A stretch of 40,898 bases of DNA from Nitrospinota bacterium. GTDB taxonomy: Bacteria; Nitrospinota; Nitrospinia; UBA9942. The translations under genes were made by a program, and so were the position numbers. Where the stretch lies: positions 1-40,898 of the forward strand of contig JACQBS010000151.1 of NCBI GenBank assembly GCA_016194325.1, given 5' to 3'. Of the stretch, positions 1 to 5,736 are shown piece by piece. How positions within the stretch are numbered: the stretch's first letter is position 1; the number at the start of each line of letters is the position of its first letter. The notes under the pieces were generated by a model, which had not been told where the DNA came from, did no database searches, and was given only the letters and a program-made list of their open reading frames with translations.

Positions 1-32
1 ACTTTAAGCTTTTTTGTTTGAATCTGTTTCAT
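1..32 (-). CDS. 5' end of an unidentified gene running off the left edge
   Basis: On the minus strand an ATG at 32-30 is preceded by a good Shine-Dalgarno AAAGGAG with a 7-nt spacer. It opens a frame beginning MKQIQTKKLK with no stop before the window ends. It is the next gene downstream of the triheme cytochrome in the same direction, about 135 nt away, so it may be the last gene of the chemosensory-cytochrome run or a separate unit. Too little is visible to name it. The ribosome-binding site lies inside a long hairpin (33-99), which suggests separate control of translation. Confidence 0.55.
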   Translation of the reverse strand, partial: MKQIQTKKLK

Positions 33-99
33 GGCTATACTCCTTTCTTTGTTTTAGGTTTAAACCAACTCGTTATTCTAAAACAGAAAGAGTATAGCC
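33..99 (-). promoter_or_regulatory. Long hairpin burying the ribosome-binding site of the left-edge gene
   Basis: The arms at 33-57 and 78-99 are complementary over about 22 base pairs with three bulged bases; the outer nine pairs (GGCTATACT with AGTATAGCC) are perfect. In the minus-strand transcript the closing arm contains the Shine-Dalgarno and ends one base before the start codon, so folding would hide the whole initiation region. The loop includes the perfect palindrome GGTTTAAACC (57-66). It could be a translational switch (thermometer, protein-bound leader, attenuator), an operator, or one more palindromic repeat. It does not show the heptamer periodicity of the other repeats. Confidence 0.6.
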
Positions 100-166
100 T
101 CTTTTTTAGAGCTTAACTACTTTCTATAATATAGCAAGCTCTGTGGCTAAATTATATGATTTCTTG

Positions 167-760
167 TTAACGTTTTACGCTGTGGCATCGGATGCAGTTT
201 TCAAATCCTTTCGGAGCATAGGCAACTTTACCATGACATCGTCCGCAATAATTTCCATCCCAGTTATCTTTCATTTTAAAGTTATTAGCCCCCTTTTTTG
301 GTTTAAAAATACCAGGATGGCAGACCTTGCATGAAAACCAGTAGTTGTGTATACTATGCTGGAATCTGACATTTGCCATCATACTGTCATTTATCTCAAA
401 TATAATATCTTCATTGAACTCCTCTTCTTTCTTAGGTTCTTGGCCGGATAACGAATCTATCGGTTCTATAATCCCCTGCCTGACAGCAGCAGTCCAATCA
501 GGATAACCAAAGGCATCCTTTGGAAGTTCTCTGAGGGCAGGTGGTAGTAGCGGGTCTCTTGATGGAGATGTCCAGAAATCGACTGTAAATCGTTCCTTTG
601 CCCTGGCTTCAAACTCTACCTTACTTTTTTTAAGTTCCTCTTCCCCTGCAAAGGCAGGACAATGGAAAGATGCAAGATGCAAGATGCAAGAAACCAGAAG
701 ACATAAGACATAAGACAGACATCTGACTTCTGACTTCTGGTTTCTGGCTTCTGGTTTCAT
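167..760 (-). CDS. Exported c7-type triheme cytochrome
   Basis: A 197-residue exported electron carrier. Three CxxCH heme sites (CKVCH, CGRCH, CIRCH) lie in the last 70 residues, in the arrangement of the c7-type triheme ('nanowire_3heme') domain: an H-x-x-H element, CxxCH, a GAN stretch, a second CxxCH, then a final CxxCH near the C-terminus. The middle region (about residues 85-130, with DWTAAV and an FEIND stretch) matches the triheme protein at 20578-21360 in layout, so the two are paralogs in opposite operons. The ATG overlaps the stop of the NHL gene by 4 nt, indicating translational coupling. The signal peptide (about residues 1-39, ending near AFA) is encoded almost entirely by a palindromic AGAAGTC-type repeat, so its n- and h-regions look recently acquired. 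Confidence 0.93.
   Translation of the reverse strand: MKPEARNQKSEVRCLSYVLCLLVSCILHLASFHCPAFAGEEELKKSKVEFEARAKERFTVDFWTSPSRDPLLPPALRELPKDAFGYPDWTAAVRQGIIEPIDSLSGQEPKKEEEFNEDIIFEINDSMMANVRFQHSIHNYWFSCKVCHPGIFKPKKGANNFKMKDNWDGNYCGRCHGKVAYAPKGFENCIRCHSVKR
666..757. repeat. AGAAGTC/CTTCTGG palindromic repeat inside a signal-peptide coding region
   Basis: Imperfect palindrome of 6-8 nt units (TGCAAGA, CATAAGA, TCTGACT, TTCTGGT). It spans codons 2 to about 32 of the triheme cytochrome. On the coding strand the purine arm comes first (Lys, Glu, Arg, Gln) and the pyrimidine arm second (Leu, Ser, Cys, Val). Confidence 0.85.
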
Positions 761-1803
761 TTTCCCCCCTGAAAAATCTGGATTCTGTTATTTCCTCTGT
801 CTACAATATATATTTTATTTCCCATGTCAGCAAAAATATAATATGGTTTATAAAGCTCCCCTTGGTTCTTCCATTTATTTTTTGAGAAACTGGACTGAAA
901 AACTCCATCTTTTTTAAAAGTTAGAACACTCCCCTTATGCTGGTCCAGTACATATATAAATCCATTCGGACTGATGGCTATGCTTACAGGGAACTCAAAT
1001 TCATTTACCTTGTTCCCCATTTTACCAAAACTTGAGATAAATACACCTTTATTATTAAATATATAAATTTTTCTCTCAAGGGTTGAAAGTGAGTATATGT
1101 TGCCATCTGCATCTACACGAACATCTGAAAAGTCTATAAATTTGTTTTCAAATTTAATTTCTCTTAAGTATCTGCCATCAGAATCTATTATCAGTATTCT
1201 ACCATTAGCTTTATCTATTATATACAGTGTATCATTTTTATCAATTGCTAACTTCCATGGTAATATGGGGTTTTCTCTTGCCGGGGCATCTCTGATATCA
1301 AACTGTTTAAATATTTTTTTTGATATGTCAATAAGGAATAAACCATTTTTCTCTGGCCCGCCTATGACGAAGAATTGCTCTTTGCTGTTTCTAACTGCAC
1401 TCATAGGGTATTTCAATTCTCCGCCTGCATCAAATTCCGAGATAAAGTTGAAATCAGGGTCAAAGGAGACAAGACGATTATTTCCTGTGTCAGCAACATA
1501 TAATCTTTTTTTTGATTCATCAAAGAATATAGCTGAAGGCTGATTGAACTTTCCCATTATCTTATCGCCGCTCAATGAGGCAATAAGTGTCATATCCGAT
1601 GAAAACAGATATGGAGGGGCAAGACAACTCAGAATTAAGAAAATTATAAAAAAAGTGCCACAGAGGCACGGAGACCCAGAGAAAAAAATACGAGGTAAAG
1701 GCATAGGTAAAGGTAAAGATTTTTTCTCTGCCTCTACCTTTACCTCTACCTGCTTTATACTCTGTGCCTCTGTGGCTCTGTGGCAAATCAAGTTTTTATT
1801 CAT
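757..1803 (-). CDS. Exported NHL/six-bladed beta-propeller protein
   Basis: 348 residues. From about residue 75 to the end there are five to six NHL-type blades, recognisable by repeated patterns such as LYVADTGNNRLVSFD, LYIIDKANGRILIID, IYVLDQHKG and IYIVDRGNNRIQIF. NHL propellers are binding platforms. Here the gene sits between a 16-heme and a triheme cytochrome with 2-nt spacing and 4-nt overlap, so a role in assembling or holding the cytochromes is the natural inference. The hydrophobic stretch at about residues 48-65 (FFIIFLILSC) is the export signal. The roughly 45 residues before it are translated repeat DNA (see 1639-1803), giving an unusually long n-region. The ATG at 1803 is itself part of the repeat; an internal Met (near residue 34) could be the real start. 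Confidence 0.85.
   Translation of the reverse strand: MNKNLICHRATEAQSIKQVEVKVEAEKKSLPLPMPLPRIFFSGSPCLCGTFFIIFLILSCLAPPYLFSSDMTLIASLSGDKIMGKFNQPSAIFFDESKKRLYVADTGNNRLVSFDPDFNFISEFDAGGELKYPMSAVRNSKEQFFVIGGPEKNGLFLIDISKKIFKQFDIRDAPARENPILPWKLAIDKNDTLYIIDKANGRILIIDSDGRYLREIKFENKFIDFSDVRVDADGNIYSLSTLERKIYIFNNKGVFISSFGKMGNKVNEFEFPVSIAISPNGFIYVLDQHKGSVLTFKKDGVFQSSFSKNKWKNQGELYKPYYIFADMGNKIYIVDRGNNRIQIFQGGK
1639..1803. repeat. CCACAGAGGCACGGAG palindromic element overlapping the 5' end of the NHL gene
   Basis: Interspersed palindrome with inner arms of GGTAAAG/CTTTACC units and outer arms CCACAGAGGCACGG and GCCTCTGTGGC. One flank carries AAAATTATAAAA and the other AAGTTTTTATTC, the same outer ends seen at other elements in this window. 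Its inner sequence is the reverse complement of most of the element at 38228-38360. Confidence 0.85.
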
Positions 1804-1805
1804 AT

Positions 1806-3050
1806 TTAAAATCTATGGCATTGTTCGCATAGTTCTTTATCCGGGTCAAGCCTGAGATTATATTTGTATCCTGATCCCATCGGGTTATGGCATGTGATAC
1901 AGTTCATCTCTTTTTTATTTCTGGGGTCAATGATATCAGCACCAACCGGGTGAGAAAATATCTGTTGCTTTTCGTGGCATTTTCCGATATTGCATGACTC
2001 ACTTTCCTTTGCCTTCAGAAAACTTATATTATCTGAACCATGGGCAGTATGACATGAGGAGCAGTCCTCAAATTTGGGATGTTTGAATATGACCGCTTTA
2101 GCAGTCACGCGATTCTCTGTATCTTTGTGGCATTTAAAACAGACCTTTTCCTCTCTTTGAGCAAGGAGGTATTTAGTGTCGGATGCATGTGGATTATGGC
2201 AGTTCAGACAGGAGTTCTCTCTGTTTCCTATTACATGGTTATTTATTTTTTCAAAACTCTTTTTTGTATTTGCATGGCAATTGTAGCAGAGGTTTGCCCC
2301 ATTATTTATTAACTTTAATGGATTTTTAGAGTCGCTACCGTTATGACATGCTTTGCAATCTCTTTTTAGCATAGGCTGGTGTATGGATGCCTTTAAAAGA
2401 CTCTTGCTGTCAGAGGAGTGAGGGTTGTGACATGATGAACAGTTTGATTCCCCTGCAGGATAGCCGGAATGGGCGTCAATGAACAATTTTTCTCTTACCT
2501 TATGACATGATGAGCATAGATCTGCATTCCCTTTTTTAATCAGCCCTTCATTGGCGGATGAATGCGGGGCATGGCAGGTGATACACTCACCCTTCTTTAC
2601 AAGAGGATGAGACTCTTTACCTGTTATAAGCGAGTCTCTAAGATGGCATGTAAAGCAGCCCTCTCCCCCTTTTTTTATAAGTAGTTTGTCATTTGTAGAT
2701 GAATGAGGATTATGGCAGGTGAGACATTTTCCATCTCTTACAGGGTCATGGATAATTGTCTGACTAAAGCCGCCGCTTTTATCATTTTTATGACATGTAT
2801 AGCATAGTACCTCTTCATTATTTCTTAAGAGCCCTTTATGATTTGATGCATGGGGATTGTGGCAGGAGATACAGTTTCCATCTTTTACAGGGGTATGTGC
2901 CTTTTCCTCTGAAATCTTCTTTTGCAGGTCAGGGTGACAGTCAAGACAGATTTTTCCATGAGTTGCGGCACCTCTTGAAATATCTAATGAAATTATTAAT
3001 AACCCTATGATAATTAAGGGAAAAATTGAATACTTGAAGAGATTTCTCAT
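1806..3050 (-). CDS. Exported multiheme cytochrome c with 16 heme-attachment sites
   Basis: 414 residues. After an N-terminal signal segment (about residues 8-28) I count 15 CxxCH motifs plus one CNIGKCH (CX4CH), evenly spaced every 20-30 residues as in doubled-CxxCH repeat cytochromes. Most sites are followed by NPH or a similar His-containing tail (CISCHNPH, CLTCHNPH, CLNCHNPH), which supplies distal His ligands. It should act as a periplasmic or outer-surface electron conduit. The ATG overlaps the end of the upstream GGDEF gene (ATGA, 4 nt) and the stop is 2 nt before the NHL start, so the three are one translational chain. The CX4CH site near residue 355 is atypical and may have a special ligation or potential, as in some tetraheme c3 cytochromes. 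Confidence 0.95.
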   Translation of the reverse strand: MRNLFKYSIFPLIIIGLLIISLDISRGAATHGKICLDCHPDLQKKISEEKAHTPVKDGNCISCHNPHASNHKGLLRNNEEVLCYTCHKNDKSGGFSQTIIHDPVRDGKCLTCHNPHSSTNDKLLIKKGGEGCFTCHLRDSLITGKESHPLVKKGECITCHAPHSSANEGLIKKGNADLCSSCHKVREKLFIDAHSGYPAGESNCSSCHNPHSSDSKSLLKASIHQPMLKRDCKACHNGSDSKNPLKLINNGANLCYNCHANTKKSFEKINNHVIGNRENSCLNCHNPHASDTKYLLAQREEKVCFKCHKDTENRVTAKAVIFKHPKFEDCSSCHTAHGSDNISFLKAKESESCNIGKCHEKQQIFSHPVGADIIDPRNKKEMNCITCHNPMGSGYKYNLRLDPDKELCEQCHRF

Positions 3051-4522
3051 CTAAAAACACAGACTCTGTTTCTTCCCCCTTCTTTTGCCTTGTAAAGGGA
3101 ATCATCTGCTCTCTTTATTAAATCAAGATAATTGGATACATCCCCAGATATAGATGCTACCCCCAAACTGACTGTTACCTTTAATGGATTTTTTTCTGCC
3201 TTAAATCTGTGAAACTCTATTTGCTTCCTTATTTTTTCAGCAAGTATGCATGTGTTATCTATATCAGTATCAATAGCAAGAACTGCAAACTCTTCCCCCC
3301 CATATCTTGCGACAAAATCAACTTTGCGGACACTCTGTTTAAGAATATATCCTACCTCTTTTAAAACAGTGTCACCCTGGAGATGCCCGTAGGTATCATT
3401 TATTGACTTGAAATGGTCTATATCCAGTATTATCATTGAGAGGTTTTTCTTAAATCTCTTTGCCCTCTCAAATTCCATTTCAAACATTTCTTTAAAATAT
3501 CTGCTGTTATAAAGTTTTGTAAGTCCGTCTGTAATGGACAGATGCCTTGTTTCATCATATAAGAGCATGAGTTTAAGCACCATTGAAAAATCAGCGGCAA
3601 GGAGACGAATAATGTTTTCAGACTCCTTATCAAAGGCTTGAGATTTAGTGGTATAGAGGGATATATTGCCTATATTCTCGTTGTGTATATTAAGCGGGGC
3701 AGACAACCTTGCAGTAATTTTATCAGGGACACTGTTATCTATTGGAGAACTGTTATTAAGAAAGTGTATTTCAGCCTCGTCCGTTCCCTGATTAAAACCT
3801 TCAGGGACAGGTTTTTGTTTATCGTGGATATCAAGAAGGATGTGACTTTTTATTTCGCTGATATTTTCATCTGACATAGGCTGTTTAAGTTCTATATATA
3901 GTTTGGTTCCATTAATATCAAAAAGGCATAGGCATAAAGATGAGTAATCTATCAGGCTGTTGACGAGCAATGAAGCCTCAGATAGAAGCTTGTTTCTGTC
4001 ATGAATAAAATTTGCAAGCCGCCCTACCTCATTGGAAAGGGTTGATTCAAAAAGCAGTCTGTCCAGCAATTGGTTTAAACTTGATTTGATAGATTCCCAG
4101 TTCGCGGCACCACGATTATCAAGCAGGTCTTTCTTTTTTGGGATAGAGGTTTTGGAATCTTTCAGAAGCAGACGAATAGTATCTTTAAGAACTGAGAAAT
4201 CTGAACTTTTTACAATAAATCGGTCTGCACCTGCCCGTATCCCCCAGAATCTGTCCTGCGGCTGGTCCATACTTGTGAGTAAGATGATAGGGATATCGGA
4301 AGTTTCCTTGTTGTTTTTTAGCAGTCTGCATAACTGATAACCGTTTAATTCCGGCATCATTACATCAGAGACAACAATATCAGGGGTGTCCCTGAATGCA
4401 CGGCTGACCCCTTCCATACCATTACCTGCAGTTATGACATCAAACCCATCCTTCTGAAGAGACATTTGCAATGAGACAAGCTGGGTTTTGCTGTCATCTA
4501 TTACTAATACCCGTTTGTTCAT
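3047..4522 (-). CDS. Response regulator with GGDEF diguanylate cyclase
   Basis: 491 residues from the ATG at 4522. Residues 1-120 are a receiver domain (acidic pair DD at 9-10, phosphoacceptor D53 in VSDVMMP, conserved Lys in IVKSSD). Residues about 150-320 look GAF-like. Residues about 330-491 are a GGDEF domain with an intact GGEEF active site (408-412) and an intact RxxD inhibitory site (RKVD, 399-402), five residues upstream. It should make c-di-GMP when phosphorylated, most simply by CheA. An upstream in-frame start would add nine residues encoded by the intergenic repeat and is less likely. No Shine-Dalgarno is visible before 4522; the repeat abuts the start. The architecture is that of WspR/PleD-type chemosensory outputs. 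Confidence 0.93.
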   Translation of the reverse strand: MNKRVLVIDDSKTQLVSLQMSLQKDGFDVITAGNGMEGVSRAFRDTPDIVVSDVMMPELNGYQLCRLLKNNKETSDIPIILLTSMDQPQDRFWGIRAGADRFIVKSSDFSVLKDTIRLLLKDSKTSIPKKKDLLDNRGAANWESIKSSLNQLLDRLLFESTLSNEVGRLANFIHDRNKLLSEASLLVNSLIDYSSLCLCLFDINGTKLYIELKQPMSDENISEIKSHILLDIHDKQKPVPEGFNQGTDEAEIHFLNNSSPIDNSVPDKITARLSAPLNIHNENIGNISLYTTKSQAFDKESENIIRLLAADFSMVLKLMLLYDETRHLSITDGLTKLYNSRYFKEMFEMEFERAKRFKKNLSMIILDIDHFKSINDTYGHLQGDTVLKEVGYILKQSVRKVDFVARYGGEEFAVLAIDTDIDNTCILAEKIRKQIEFHRFKAEKNPLKVTVSLGVASISGDVSNYLDLIKRADDSLYKAKEGGRNRVCVFR

Positions 4523-4624
4523 AATATATAAAATTTGCCACAGAGGCACGGAGACACGGAGATTTTTTAACTTATTTTATTTCTCTGTGCCTCTGTGTCT
4601 CTGTGGCTTATTATGTTTTTATTC
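4523..4624. repeat. CCACAGAGGCACGGAG palindromic element between cheB and the GGDEF gene
   Basis: Inverted arms CCACAGAGGCACGGAGACAC and CTGTGCCTCTGTGTCTCTGTGG, with outer flanks ATATATAAAATTTG and TTATTATGTTTTTATTC. The element encodes the last about 17 residues of CheB and runs right up to the GGDEF start codon. Confidence 0.88.
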
Positions 4625-5658
4625 TGAATCCAGTATATTATCTCATCAGGAATCTGTTCAATATTACATACCTTCATAACTGCGCCGCTTTCAATTGCAA
4701 CCTTTGGCATGCCGAAAATCACACTGCTCTCCTCATCCTGTGACAGTGTAAAACCACCTTCATTTCGTATAGCCATCATTCCCTTTGCACCATCCCTCCC
4801 CATACCAGTAAGTATTATACCCATGCAGTGCTCTCCATATGCGGATGCAGAGGATTCCATTAGAAAATCTACTGAAGGGCGGTGGCCTGAAATCGGGGGG
4901 GTATTGTTCAGGAATATCTTTTTATCTATTGTAATTCCCATATGATAATTGTCAGGTGCAAAATAGACACTGCCTCTTTCAACAGTTTCGTTATCTTCAC
5001 CGATTTTTATTTTAAGAGGGCATTCATCCTGAAGCCATGTAATCAGCCCTTCCATAAACCCTTGTGATATATGCTGTGTAACCAGAATAGGCAAAGGAAA
5101 TTTTGGATGCAGTTTGCTTAATATATAATTTAATACCGGTGGTCCTCCTGTTGAGGCGCCGATAACCAGGATGCCATCTCCATCAGCAGAAATGGATATT
5201 CTTTTCGGACGATATTTTTTATAATCTAAAGGAGTTGGTTTAAAGATTTTTTTAAAAGGGCGAACTCTTGATACAACCTTAATTCGCTGTATAAGCACCT
5301 CTGCCATATCATCTGATGACTTGCCAGCCGTAAGTATTCTGGGCTTTTCAAGGACATCCAGTGCCCCGAATTTCAGGGCATTAAAGGCAACATTTAAGTC
5401 ATCATTTATAGAGGCACTAAAAACCAATATAGGGGTTGGAGATTTTGCCATTATCTCTTTTGTTGCCTCAAAGCCGTCCATAATAGGCATGCGAATATCC
5501 ATTGTGATGACATTCGGCTTTAATCTATTAACCATCTCTATACACTCTTTGCCGTTTTTTGCCCAGCCAATGACCTGAATCTCCTTATCCTTAGTAAGGG
5601 TCATCCTTATAATCTCTGCTATTGTCGGTGAATCTTCCGTAATCAATACTCTAATCAT
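4567..5658 (-). CDS. cheB: CheB protein-glutamate methylesterase
   Basis: 363 residues. N-terminal receiver domain (E8/D9, phosphoacceptor D54 in ITMDIRMP, Lys in LEKP), then a linker (about 125-160) and the CheB esterase domain. The catalytic triad is visible: S169 in GASTGG, H196 in TQHISQ and D289 in GMGRDG. It removes methyl groups from the chemoreceptor glutamates, opposing CheR, after phosphorylation by CheA. Both partners are in the same run. The final about 17 residues (after YWIQ) are not part of the CheB fold and are encoded by the downstream CCACAGAG repeat, so the original stop was overwritten or displaced. No Shine-Dalgarno precedes the ATG; the upstream GTGTCAG hairpin sits 12 nt away. 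Confidence 0.96.
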   Translation of the reverse strand: MIRVLITEDSPTIAEIIRMTLTKDKEIQVIGWAKNGKECIEMVNRLKPNVITMDIRMPIMDGFEATKEIMAKSPTPILVFSASINDDLNVAFNALKFGALDVLEKPRILTAGKSSDDMAEVLIQRIKVVSRVRPFKKIFKPTPLDYKKYRPKRISISADGDGILVIGASTGGPPVLNYILSKLHPKFPLPILVTQHISQGFMEGLITWLQDECPLKIKIGEDNETVERGSVYFAPDNYHMGITIDKKIFLNNTPPISGHRPSVDFLMESSASAYGEHCMGIILTGMGRDGAKGMMAIRNEGGFTLSQDEESSVIFGMPKVAIESGAVMKVCNIEQIPDEIIYWIQNKNIISHRDTEAQRNKIS

Positions 5659-5669
5659 ATTTTAAAAAA

Positions 5670-5732
5670 GTGTCAGTGTCAGTTTTTAGTGTCAGAGTTT
5701 TTTGCTGACACTGTCACTATTCACTGACACTG
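5670..5732. repeat. GTGTCAG-type palindrome between cheA and cheB
   Basis: Tandem GTGTCA units on one arm and TGACAC units on the other, with a T-rich loop; together they form a long hairpin filling almost the whole 78-nt gap. Other copies lie at 10111, 16748 and 39586. It could slow transcription or stabilise mRNA ends, but there is no clean T-run terminator on the minus strand. Confidence 0.85.
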
Positions 5733-5736
5733 CTTT

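Noticed and set aside
108..142. AGAGCTT...AAGCTCT stem as a terminator of the minus-strand operon
   Set aside because: On the minus strand it is followed by A residues, not a T-run, and the stem has only 7 pairs with a 21-nt loop.
5670..5732. Rho-independent terminator between cheA and cheB
   Set aside because: Strong hairpin, but the T-stretch is in the loop and the downstream gene belongs to the same pathway; better explained as a repeat family member.
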